Program-made: the position numbers and the translations under genes
Shown here: positions 45,701 through 58,900 of the stretch, one piece after another
Position numbering within the stretch: position 1 is the first letter of the stretch
Layout of the letters: every line of letters begins with the position of its first letter
The notes under the pieces: generated by a model
Told to the model about the DNA's origin: nothing
Seen by the model: the letters and a program-made list of their open reading frames with translations, nothing else
Database searches by the model: none
Assembly: GCF_947242115.1 (NCBI RefSeq)
Contig: NC_074716.1
Span: forward strand, 3,450,001-3,514,000
From: Biomphalaria glabrata
Taxonomy: Eukaryota; Mollusca; Gastropoda; Planorbidae
DNA length: 64,000 bases
Direction: 5' to 3'

Positions 45701-48700
45701 AAGTGCTATCGATTCAAAACACATTGAGTGACATTGTAGATATCTAGTCTATATCTGGATTCTAGATCTAGAAAGCTTGTTATACAGGAATAGATCTAGC
45801 TAGTCATTACGTTAGTCATGATTCTCTACATTACTCAACAATCTAGATCCAATTTAGTTGTAGTGTGATTTAGATTGATTAGATCTAGATCAATAACATC
45901 TACTACCATCTAGTCTGGATCTAGACTAGATTCTTAGTCTTAGTATAGAATAGATCAAGGATGAAGGTAGGCTTACGAAAGTTTGGAGTAGACCTACGTT
46001 TGTAGCGGATCCACGGCATCGGTAACACTCTTGAGCCCAGATCTAGGTCTGGAGTAGATTATATTCATTATATAGACATAGATCTAGTCTAGATATCATC
46101 TCTATTGTCGTATTGATCTAGATTTAGATTGTAGATTTAAACATGACATCTAGATCTAATATTATATATATATATGACAAAGTAGTGGATCTCGTAAGTG
46201 TTACGCATTCTGGTTCCAAAATACGCATTTTGACCATCAGCGTTACGCATTTGGATTTTTTTTGGTAGGCAGGTCTGATATATATAACAGCGTTCATAGT
46301 CACCTTGAAACCAGGAAAAAAAAGCTTTGAAAAAATATTGAGATAGGCTATGAACCCTGATATAATGATTAAAATACTTCTCTTTCATTATATAGTCTAT
46401 ATTTTTTTCTTGTAGTGAATAATTTGATCTAGATATTCTATATTTGCTTGTATTTTATCTCTTAATCCTATTTGTGGTGTTGTGTATTACCTTGAGATTC
46501 TTAATTTTTATATTTGAAAATCTTGAAAATATAATTGAAATTAACTATGAACCCTGAATTGTATATATTAGATTTATTGAATACTCTAAAGGAATGACCT
46601 GCTTTATAATGCTACTACCCCTGTGAATTCTAGTATCCCATTGAATGTTTGTATATTTTTTTTTATAGCCGTCATATATTTTGTTCCTCTTCAATGTCAC
46701 TGTTCTTTTCACTATTTTAGAAATAAAAGAAACAAATTTAGGTTTTGATTTTGGTGAAGAAAATTTTCTTTTTGGTACAGAGCTTAGATTTAAACATGGT
46801 ACAGAGCTTAAAAAACAATATTGACAAAACAGTATTTTACAGCTTGCTTCACAGCATACACACACAAATACAGATAGCATTCAAAATATAAGTGCACACA
46901 AAGGTTGTACATTAAACCCCAGTGAAGTTTCACACACAAGAATTAGTTGACTCAGCAGAGATCCTTATAGAACTTTGTCACTGCTAGAAGACCTTCCTAA
47001 TAAACTGGCTTTGAAAGACTTACTATCTATTGTGTCTGATGAGATGTGACGATGTTATTAAGAATCGTCTCTTGTTCCTCAGAGCTATGTCAGAGAACAG
47101 ATTTTACAGACAGTGGCTGTGATTTTAAAAAGAGCTACTCTGGATAAGAAGGGCAAGAGTTGTGATGGTCTGTTTGAGGATGTCACTGCGCTTATCAGTA
47201 GTGGAAACATTACAATGGTACATTTTTTTTTCTCTTTTCATTGATTTGTAACCATCAAAATCTAACCTGTAACTTGACATTAATGGGCAACTTTCAAACT
47301 TTGTCTAATACGTTTATTGAGTAAATGTTTTATTTTATTCATCACATTTGTATAAATGTATTGTTTTTTTCTTCATTTAAATACTACACTTATATTACTT
47401 ATATATCACTTTTGTCATAATGTTTTTTTTTTATACAGCAACTAGTTGCTTGTTCTATGCTGACTTCTTTGCTAAATGAATATTCCTACACAAACAGAAC
47501 AAGTACTGTGGGCTTGACATGGGAGTTTCATATGAAGTGTAAACGGGCATTTGAGGTAATTTCTTGATTTGAAGTAGATTGGGAAATAAAAGAGAACTAT
47601 TCGAGAGGTATACACTTTGGTGCATCACATTCTAAATATATTGTTCTTTTAGTTTGATGACGTTTGCTTAATCCTCTTTAAATTGTTGGTAAACTGTCCT
47701 TAAAGTCCACTGCAATAGAGACACTAGAGGACCAGCTTATCCGTTGTGCATAAGATTAGCTATAATGTCCCGATATAGATACGAAAATATTTAGATTCTA
47801 TTAGCTGGATATTAATCAGTACATCTGTATACGAAGAAAATCTTTTATTTTCTCTACAGCAATCTGTTTATAAAGAAAAACTTTTATTTTCTTTACAGCA
47901 GTCTGTAAACAAAGATAGGTCTTTTATTTTCTCAATAGGAGTCTGTATTCAAAGAAAATTTTTTATTTTCTCTACAGCAATCTGATCTGAAACGTGTCTT
48001 TATGTTTACTTTGAAAGTCTTGAATGAAATTGAGGTTCAGCCTAGTCCATTAAGCAGAGAGGCCACTGCATTTTTGAATCGCATTTTGTCTATCGCTGAA
48101 CAAGTGTTGAGTTGGGAATTCACGACACGAGGAGGTTTTACTTTTTCATTCCTACCATAATATAATTCTCATTGCTTAATTTAAAATGATAAATTGTGAT
48201 TTAGGGTCATACCATAAACATAGACATTTGAAAGGTGATTATTTTTTACGTTTTTAATGTTGCTAAACATTTTGTTATATCTAGGAAGTATCAATCACGC
48301 ATATTCTTCCAATCCTAATGCTTCTCTGAAACCACCATCAGGCTGGAGGGATATTCTCTTAGATAAAAATACTTTGTCATTGTTTTTCAGGGTAAGTCAC
48401 ATGCCATATTTTTTTGTCCTTTTATACATTTATTTGTATTGCTTTTGACTGTAGAGGTCTTATGTCACTAGTCTCACATATTTGGTGAATTACAGATTCA
48501 TCAGAAGGCCAGATTCAACAATGAAATGGCCCATCATTCTCTCCAGTGCCTTGTTCAACTTGCATCTCTCAATGGAGTCATCTTCACTGAAGAAACTTGC
48601 CAACAATATCTGGCCCAGTATATTGATGGATTTTTACAAATGCTTTCACAGTATGTGTAATTTCTAATAGTTGAAATGGACAAAAATATTTTAACTCACA

Positions 48701-49936
48701 TTTCAATAATAGGATCTGTACTTGTATCACCTAGTTCAGGGGTTCTCAACCTGTAGGTCACGACCCCTTTGGGGGTCAATTGACGATTTGCCAGGGGTCG
48801 TCTAAAACCATCGAAAATATGGATTGTTATTGTCTACTCTTCTATTGCTGTGTGTGTGTAAGTGGGGAGGGGCCCCAGAGGAGTCGCGGCAAATTTAGGA
48901 ATCGTAAAAAGGGTCGCCGAGCTTAAAAGGTTGAGAACCGCTGACCTAGTTGTTTCACTGTGCACATTGCCAGTTGAACAACATAAAATGGTTATAAAAT
49001 CTAATAAACTTTTGTTTTAGAAGTCTCTTTACACTCCCATTCTTTGATTAGCTTTATAATTTAGAGTCATACCTATCTTACCATACCTATCCCTTAGTCT
49101 TTTGGACCGTTGGCGCACCAAGCAAGATTTGTCGACCGTCTTTCTCCATTCCTCCGTCTTTTGCCTTGTTTTAAACAGCAACTGATAAAAAAAAAAATAT
49201 TGGAGAACAGAGACTATTTTTTACCTCTTAGCTGAGAAGTTAGACATGACGTTTTACAGCTGGAAATTGTAGCTACTGGGTTAAAGTATGCTGACAATCT
49301 GCTCATTAGTGTAACAGTTACTTGTGGTAGCATGCCCTTTTCGTTTGAAAGTTAGTATGCATATTTCATGCACATAAAAATGTTTATCTTTTTTTTTAAT
49401 ATATATATATATATTATAACATATTGTTTTGGTTTGACTAGTAGCGCATATGATTGTTTCTTTCAGGATAGAACTCCAAGAGTATGAAAACTTTGGGGTG
49501 GCTTGTATCTTCAAAAACTTGCTTCTGGTGTTCACCATTCAACATATCAACAGCCTGGATGTCATCTTGTTTAAATCTTTCATCCAAACCCTCACAACAC
49601 TCACGTGTAACATTGGGCGACTCGCTGCTCAAGAAGAGTCTGTGAGAACCTCTTTAGTATTTTGTTATTGATTGAATTCCAAGAGCTGCATTTGCTGCAA
49701 TCTCTTCAAGTCAAATTTAAAGTCATGCCTTTCCTATTTCCCCTTCCCCAAATTTCATTGGAATATGTTTAAGTCAAATTATCTTCATTATACTGAAATT
49801 TTTTCAAACTCCCAAATGTATTAAACATGATTCTAAAATACTTAAAAGTTAACCCAATAGCACCTATTTCCACTTTGAAAAAAATCTTCTAATTTGCCTA
49901 TCTAAAGGGAAATTACTCTTAAACCCCCCCCCCCCC

Positions 49937-49971
<35 letters not shown>

Positions 49972-52900
49972 AAAATAAGTTTTTTGTTTTAAAAATATGG
50001 TAACTGTAATACAGAACAATAGTTAATAAATAACTAAAATATTGAAAAGTATGTCTACTTTAAATAGTGTACACTTTCAGTGTCTTGTTCTTCTTCTGAA
50101 CGAGACATCGCATCCTCTCCTTTAGGAAAGTTTTAAAAGAATAATAACAGCATCCCAACACACACTACCACATTCTACAGCATAAGGCTAATACCCTTAA
50201 AGACGCATCCAACAGCAACTGGATTAAAATTAAAATCATCAGTGTGGTTAAGTGCTTGGCTTCCGACCTGGGGTCCTGGGTTTGAATCTCAGTGAAGAAT
50301 GGAATTTTGATATTTTTAGGGTGCCTCTGAGTCCATCCAACTAATGGATACCTGACTTGAGTTAGGAAATTAAAGGTGGTCGTGCGTTGTGCTGGCTACA
50401 AGAAAGAAACAGATGACACATTAACATCATCTGCAATATAGATTGCAAGGCCTGAAAGGGAACTTTACTTTTTCTAGTTTTTTATAATGTTAATGAATAA
50501 ATTGGTAATGCCTATAGGCTACAGACTTACATATTAATAAACATTAATATATTTTGGGCTAATGTCAGAAAGACATTTCTTTGTGTTACAGATGCACAAA
50601 GATAACACAATCTACATGGAGTCTTATGAGAAGCTTCTAGAATCCTGGACACGTCTTACCATAGAAGTGAACTCTCTACCTCCTGGATGCCTTGTGGTGC
50701 CCGCCACTCAGATTTTCAATTCTTACATGCAGTGTCATTTAGCTCCACCTGATGGCACGCGTCCAGTTGTAAGCCAGATAGCAATTTAGTTTTAGTTTTT
50801 GTTAGTATCCATACTTAATGCAGCACATTTTGTAACAATTGGTAAGTTTCATCCTATGGTGTGGTAGGGGAGAGCACTGTGGCTGTGGTAAAGCTTTTGG
50901 CTTCCAAACTGAAGGGTCTTGGGTTTATATCATGGCAAAAACTGGGATTTTTAATTTCAGGGTCCACCTAACTCTAATGGGTACCTGACATGTAAAGGCT
51001 GTTGTGCTGGACACATGACACCTTTGTTAACCATGGGCCACAGAAACAGATGACCTTCACATCATCTGCTTTATAGATCACAAGGTCTTAAAGTGGAAAC
51101 TTTACTTTTCTTTTTATCCATCCATTCTCTTGGGTGATCAGGAGCTTAGTCTTGTTTTGTAACAGTTAAGTCTGCTCTTGAACTTTTCTCCCCCCCCCCC
51201 CCCCCCCTTTTCCACTGACAAGCTCAGTTTATCTCCTTAAGATTTTTCAGCTAGCATTTTTTTCTTTGCAAAATAATTATCAAGACATACTATTCCAATT
51301 TGCAACATCTGCTAATTACTTCCAATACTAGGATATACATAATAACAAAAAATGTATTGCTTGAACAACAAAGTTTAAAACTAGTTGTATACAAACACTT
51401 TGAACAAAAATATTGTTTTTGGAGAAGACAAAGAAATGTATTAATTTTTAAACCTCTCTCCTTATTTCAGAATGCAGACAATTCTGAGGAGGATATAGAT
51501 GAATTAGAGGAAGATGATAGATACAAATTTTCTGATCAGTTGTGGAGTATTGGATCTCTTGGGCGTATTGTTCCAGAACATTCTGTTCCATTGTTATCAA
51601 AGTAGGTTGCTAGATATCTATAATGAATATCTATCATAAATGTTAGATATTAGAATATGACCAGTTTATCTCAGATTTAGGATTGGTTGTCTAAACCCTC
51701 CATATTAACAATGAGAAGAAAGAATATTTGTTTAATTAACCATATAGCCACTAAGCAGTTGTCAGATCTCCCCCATCCCTATGAAAAGGAATATAACTCT
51801 GTAGCAGCAAATTAAAAAAAATAATTTTTAGTTACTAAATTCACAGAAAAAAGTAATAAAGTTTGACTAGATCTAAAAATCAATCCTGGATCTAGCATCC
51901 ATTTTTTCTTCATTTTCATTACTATCTGTCTCAAATGGCTCTAAATCACTTACCACAATCATTATTTCCTTATTCTACAGCTGAAACACTAATATTCCCA
52001 TTAAAATCTTATTCAATTAAAGCTTACACATTAGCCTAAATATGTTCTGTTTTTTTTTTTTGTAACCTAGCAAAAAAAAAAACAATGTAATTCTCAAAAA
52101 ATCATATAATACATTCCGACATGCTGCAGATATGAAATAAACACTTAAAAGTAGCATCTCTATTGCTCTATCAGGTCAGAGTTTGTAAAGGTATAAATTG
52201 TTGTTTAAAAACTAGCAGTGCGTGTGTAAACGAAACAACCAAAAATTGTTAATTGATGGCAACTCCCGGCGACTCTAGTTGTCTACCAGTACCAGATGGT
52301 AGTTGTGAACTGTTTAAAGAAAGTAGCTTCATTGTAAAATGTAAGCTCTTCAAATCAAACAAAAAAGACAACCAGCTCTACTCATTAGAACAAAACTGTT
52401 GTATTAGTTTGGCATGGTGACAGATTAATGCATTAACTCCATTGTCATGAGTGACCCATTGCTAGAAGTAGGAAGATCATATGTCATTTATTTGTGACCA
52501 TAAAATATTTTCATTTGTTTTATCAGAATCCTTGAAGACAGAGTTTCACAGATCAGTAGCCACCTTCACCGCCTCCAGCAGCACAGGGAAATGGTCAGTA
52601 GTCATGAGACCACTGTGGACATAAGTGGACTTCATTCATTACAAGAAGATATCCATTGGTCCATTCTAGTTGCAGGTGAATAGCTAAAAATAAATACAGT
52701 TTTATTAGCACAAGTTTTCCAGTATAATCCATCCATCCCAAAATATTTCCTACAATGTGGTTTGCAACTTGGATCCTAAACTGAAGTCCACATGGGATCA
52801 ATATTTGCTTGCTGGAAAGTTTATGCCCCTGTGATCAAGACCATTCTGGGTTTGGTTCACACTCTTAAGCCAAGTGCCTCAGATCTCACAGATCTTTCAG

Positions 52901-55900
52901 TTACCACCCTGGGTCATAGGACAGCCTTGAGGAACAAAATAGTATTTTTCAAACACTGTTGTAACCTAATGGGAGCCAGTTTTAATTTCCTTTTTAGCCA
53001 ATCTACTGACTTAGAGACCCTAGAAATTGATAAGCTTAGAAACAAATCCATTAGCCAGTGATATTGAGCATTGCAGTAATATTCACACTGTGTCCATGGT
53101 GTGAATGTAACTGTTGTATGCTCCTTTGATTGCATGTGAATGTAAATCTATCGACCAAATATTTCTATTCTAGTCATGCTTTTTTTTTAAGAATTTTTAT
53201 ATCATAGCATTTAATTAAAAAATAAATGAATTGTGCAAAATTCTATAAGATCAACAAAAAATTTGAAGATTAGTGAGTTGGGTGTCACGTGTTAATAGTG
53301 ATTTTTTTTTTTTGGGGCCTCGAGTGACTGCTGAATAATTGGAGATTAGTTGAAACTAATAATTAAATCATCTAATGAAAGGAAGCCTCAGTTATATCAG
53401 TCCTGGTCCAACTGTTAAATTGCTTGTTACAAAAAGTCAGAAGTAGTTTATTTCTTTAAATACCAAATATGAAAACAAAACAAAAAATATTTCAAGGGTT
53501 ATATTTCCTTGCATGTTTCATTTTTCTTTTGTTAGCTTCAGTATATTTGAATGCACTGTCTTTGGTCTCTGGCAGGTAATTTGTTGGCAGATGGTGATGA
53601 TGGAGAAACACCCTCCATTCCATCCAGCATCATGAAGTATTCCATTAGTCAGTCAAAATATATTGACCTCAACTTGACCCTCAAGATTCTTTCATCTCCT
53701 GGACACAAACTGGATCCTGCACATGAGATGAATGTAGATCCAGTCATTAGGTCAGTTGAAACATAAGATTATTGTAGATCCAGTCATTAGGTTATTCGAA
53801 AAATAAGATTAATGTAGATCCAGTCATTAGGTTTGTTGAAACATTTTCATTTCCAGTTTGCTAATTTTTTAATTTTATTTTTCACATATTAATGTGCACA
53901 TTTTAAGAAATCATTTCTTTATTCTCTTTATAATACACGTAAAATATGTTTTCTCATTGTTGTTTAGACTTCAATGTCCTTTTTATTTCATTTATTTTTT
54001 TTTTTTTTAAATTTTATTTTCAATATATTGTTCCTATGCATGTATACGTTTGTTTGTGTTAAACAAGTATGGACTTCACTAGAGTAAATAAAAATGTATG
54101 AATTTGTCTGAGATTCTCAGCATTGATTGCCTGCTTTCTAGGGAAAAGTTGTACTTGGAAAGGGAAGCTAACCCTGACTTGTTTTTCTTTCCGACACTTC
54201 AGGCTTATAGCAGCCATCTTTCGCATGTGTGAAGTAGAGAACCAGGCAATAGAGGCCAAACTGAATGAATTCTTGAGTCCTCAAGTCAGTAGCACCATCA
54301 TGTGGTACCTGGAGAGATGGAGTGATGCTTACCTTCTACATGATGAGATGGAGTACACAGAGGTACACATGCACTTCTTACAATGGCATTCTTTTCATTA
54401 CTTAGTAGATACCCCCAGTTTTCACATCATCCATCCATAGTTAAGTTCGAGTTCTATGAACCGGCTATATTAACCCTTATAGTGCTGAGCTGTTTTACAA
54501 TGACAGCATAAAAAGTGGAGGCTAAACTACCACACGCGCCTTAAGGGTTAATGTATAACATCTTGTTAACCTAGTATATTAATGCATAACATCTTGTTAA
54601 ACTGTGGTCATAGCAGTTATAACAAGAATCAGTCTCTGTTGTATGGCTTGTAGGTAGAATGTTTTATCACGCTGTCACATATTAACTTAGTCACGAATGT
54701 TTGATCACGCTGTCACATATTAACTTAGTCACGAATGTTTTATGACACAGTCACATATTAACTTAGTCATGAATGTTTGATCACGCTGTCACATATTAAC
54801 TTAGTCACGAATGTTTGATCACGCTGTCGCATATTAACTTAGCCACGAATGTTTTATGACACAGTCACATATTAACTTAGCCACGAATGTTTTATCACGC
54901 TGTCACATATTAACTTAGTCACAAAGTTTTATGACACAGTCACATATTAACTTAGCCACGAATATTTTATCACGCTGTCACATATTAACTTAGACCCGAA
55001 AGTTTTATCATGCTGTCACATATTAACTTAGTCACGAATATTTTATCATGCTGTCACATATTAACTTAGTCACGAATATTTTATCACGATGTCACATATT
55101 AACTTAGTCCCGAATGTTTTATCATGCTGTCACATATTAACTTAGTCACAAAGTTTTATGACACAGTCACATATTAACTTAGCCACGAATATTTTATCAC
55201 GCTGTCACATATTAACTTAGACCCGAATGTTTTGTCATGCTGTCACATATTAACTTAGTCACGAATATTTTATCATGCTGTCACATATTAACTTAGTCAC
55301 GAATATTTTATCACGATGTCACATATTAACTTAGTCCCGAATGTTTTATCATGCTGTCACATATTAACTTAGTCACAAATGTTTTATCACGCTGTCACAT
55401 ATTAACTTAGTCACGAATGTTTTATCATGCTGTCACATATTAACTTAGTCACGAATGTTTTATCACGCTGTCACATATTAACTTAGTCATGAATGTTTTA
55501 TCGCGCTGTCACATATTAACTTAGCCACGAATGTTTTATCATGCTGTCACATATTAACTTAGTCACGAATGTTTTATCACGCTGTCACATATTAACTTAG
55601 TCACGAATGTTTTATCACGCTGTCACATATTAACTTAGTTACAAACAATCTCATTGAGAGACATATTTATTGTTCTTTTGAAAGCCCATGCTTTGGAGGA
55701 AATAGCTTATGTGTAAACAGATGAATAGTGATAATTTTTTTTGTTTATTAAGCACAATTTATTTTAAGCCTTGTCATGTTTCCACTTTTTATTTCATTGT
55801 TTGGAATATTTAAATTGTGTGCTCACAAAAGAATGAATCTGTCACAAATGTAATATGTCTTGTTTGGTTTAGATGAGTTTAGCCCTCGCTGCATCATTTG

Positions 55901-58900
55901 GAATGGACACAGATGGCGTCAAGTGGACGGTGAATTTTATTCTACAAAAAATTGTGGCCACATTATCTGTGTGGGGATCTGAACCTCAACTTATTAGTGA
56001 CACGCTGGAGCTGCTTATAGACATGGCTGAGCAACGGTCAAGGTACTGATAGTTCTGTGAGCAATTGAATCTCAAATGTTTGAATGACGAAAGAAGTATG
56101 TTTTTCATTGTCTTAATGGCAAAAGTCTATGTACTCCATTCTGTTAGATGACAGTTATTGTTTTTGCCTTCTGTGAATATGATATTTTCCAGAAATATAT
56201 GTTCTAGATTCTGTCTGTCAGAAGTGTTTACTTATTGTAAAAAAATGTGCATATCAGACAAGTACATCTGTACATTCTTTGTTCTGTTTGGCTTCACAGG
56301 GCTGTATATGTCTCCCAGTCAGAAGTACTTTGGAAACTAGCCACCTTAGAATCCAATCAAGAACATCCAGTATCCACATTATCTCCACTGGCCAGAAGAC
56401 AATTTATGAAAGCCATGATTCTAGCTGGATGTGGAATCAAAGACTCAAATAGAGAGGAACAGTATTGGAAACTGGTAATGTGGAAGCAGCCTTTTAAAAA
56501 ATACAATTTGGAAGGAGAAAATGAATATTTTCTTAAAGATAATAAATCACTATCCACCACTACTGTTATTACCACCTTAGCCATACCATTAAAAAACTTA
56601 CAGCAGCTCAGACAACTGAACCACTGTGGCCAACATTTTGCCTAAATGGTGGTTTTGGTCTATACAATCTCTTTTTCACTATAAAAATATGTAGCGTAGG
56701 CTGGATGCCTTAGTTTCACCAAACCTGCGTTACTTAAGCTGGTGGCTACTGGGTTAGCATGGTCACTTGAACTAGTGCACTCATCCTTAATTTGGGGAAT
56801 GGATGGAAATGCCTTAGCTACACTAGGTATTCAGCTCTAATTAGTGCATTAAAGATTGCTTCTAGAAAATTGTCCTAATTGATTTTTTTTTTTTTTTTTA
56901 GTTATTAAGATTGGGCTCCTATAAATCATTTATGTTAAAATTATTGTATAAAAATTTAAAAAATCAACCTTTACGGATGTCTTTTTTTTTTTTTTTTAGA
57001 GCCCTTGAGATGGTTAAAACTTTAAGTAGTTTCATTGCAACTTTTTTGTTTTGTTTAAAGTAAAAAAAAATTAATGAATTCCAAATGTTTCAGCTTCTTC
57101 GGTCTAATCATGAGCGATTCTTAATGTTAGTGGAGTCTCCAGATTACATAGCTGGTAAAGAGTTAAGCCGGCAACAGTTTTTGTATCATCTGGAAACCCT
57201 TATAGGAGTGGCCACAGCGACCCAAAATACTATAGCTAAAGAAATGTTTCAGGTGAGTTTCTGATCATTCAGGAGAAAGGATGGTTTTAAAATACATTTT
57301 CATTCAACTATCTTATTTTCATAGGTTTAGCATTTACATTATATAATAAGCTATGTAAAAAAAAAAACCACAACAGCCTAACATTGTAACATGGCCAAAA
57401 TGAAATATATATCAATGGTAGTGTTATTCATTTTGGTTTCTAATAATTATTTATGGCATACAAATTTTTTACAAGAAACTGAGGATGAATCAGCCTAGTT
57501 CTAATTGAAACCTGACATCTGGTAAGACATTGAAATTAAGAGCTACTTCTGTTAGTTTCAACTCTTATCTATTCATGTATTCTCCTGACAGTTTATGGCT
57601 CCACTGCTAAATCATGTGATCAAAGCTGTAGACATTCATCACAACTATGAAGATATCATAACTACCAGTTTTGAACTGTTTTCTGAAGTTGTTTCAAAAA
57701 TGTTGCCATATCTTAAAACTGTGAGTTTATTTACAATATACTGATTGACTTTGAATTTATAGTTACAACTTTCTATGCTTTACCACCATTAATGACATGT
57801 TCACATTTTTAAAAATATTCTTGGAGCTCATTTAAACAAATATAAATTTATTCATTCCACTGGTTGCTATAATTGATGTGTAGACAAGTTATGTAATAAA
57901 TGTTTATTTACTAAAGCTAAACTCACTTTGGAATAACTCAGATTATTACTAAGTTAAATAGAATAATTCTAGGCTATCATCCAATGGGGTAAAGGCTACA
58001 TCTCAAGTCTTGGTAACCAATTTGTTGGGTGTTAGTTTTTTTTTTAAAGTAATTGCAGCATTTTTTCTTTCATTTTTAGGCTGATTCCAATACTTTGTAT
58101 CAATTGTGTTTATCTGCCATACAGACATATGCAAGACATAACTTAGGTAGGTATCAGTAGTCTCATATCAATAGTGTCTGAACTGTCATACATCAGAGTC
58201 ATAATGGCTGTATAAGTATTTTGACAGTTTTGGAATGGCTTCTTGGTCATATGTTTTGTAATTATGGAATAAGAATTTTTTAAAAAAGGTATAGATGCTG
58301 TTTTTAGGATTTTTTAAAAAGGTATAATTTTAATTGCTGTGTTTGGGATTTTTAAAAAGGTATAGATTTATTGCTGTGTTTAGGATTTTTTAAAAAGGTA
58401 TAGATTTATTGCTGTGTTTAGGATTTTTTAAAAAAGGTATAGATTTATTGCTGTGTTTAGGATTTTGTAAAAAGGTATAGATTTATTGCTGTGTTTAGGA
58501 TTTTGTAAAAAGGTATAGATTCATTGCTGTGTTTAGGATTTTGTAAAAAGGTATAGATTCATTGCTGTGTGTAAGTAGAATAAAAAAGAGTTCTTTTTTA
58601 TGTGTGCGCTGTGTTTCAGGTCGACAATGTATTAGTGCTGATGATGAGCAAGAGACCAAGTTTAAAGACATCATTTTAATTATGGAGATGTTGACCAATC
58701 TCATGTCTAAAGACATGCTGAATTTTAAAAAAGGTAATTTGTTTTTTTACTGTGAGCTCTATTCATTGTATTTTGAACTGTAAAAAAATGTTGCTTTCTT
58801 GTGATTCCTATTGTTGATTATATTTAGATGACCAAGAAACTATCGGAGATCATTGCATAGATGGGGCAACAGTTGTTGTGTATGGCCTTGAACTCATTGT

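Noticed and set aside
52792-53061. 89-residue frame between XPO4 exons 12 and 13
   Set aside because: No similarity to exportin sequence, exons 12 and 13 join in phase without it; probably an intronic repeat.
54655-55645. CRISPR-like or satellite centromere array
   Set aside because: No spacers, single intron location and only 1 kb long; an ordinary minisatellite.
56247-56645. Extension of XPO4 exon 16 past its donor
   Set aside because: Reading beyond 56474 leaves exportin similarity, and exon 17 joins in phase at GTAATG.
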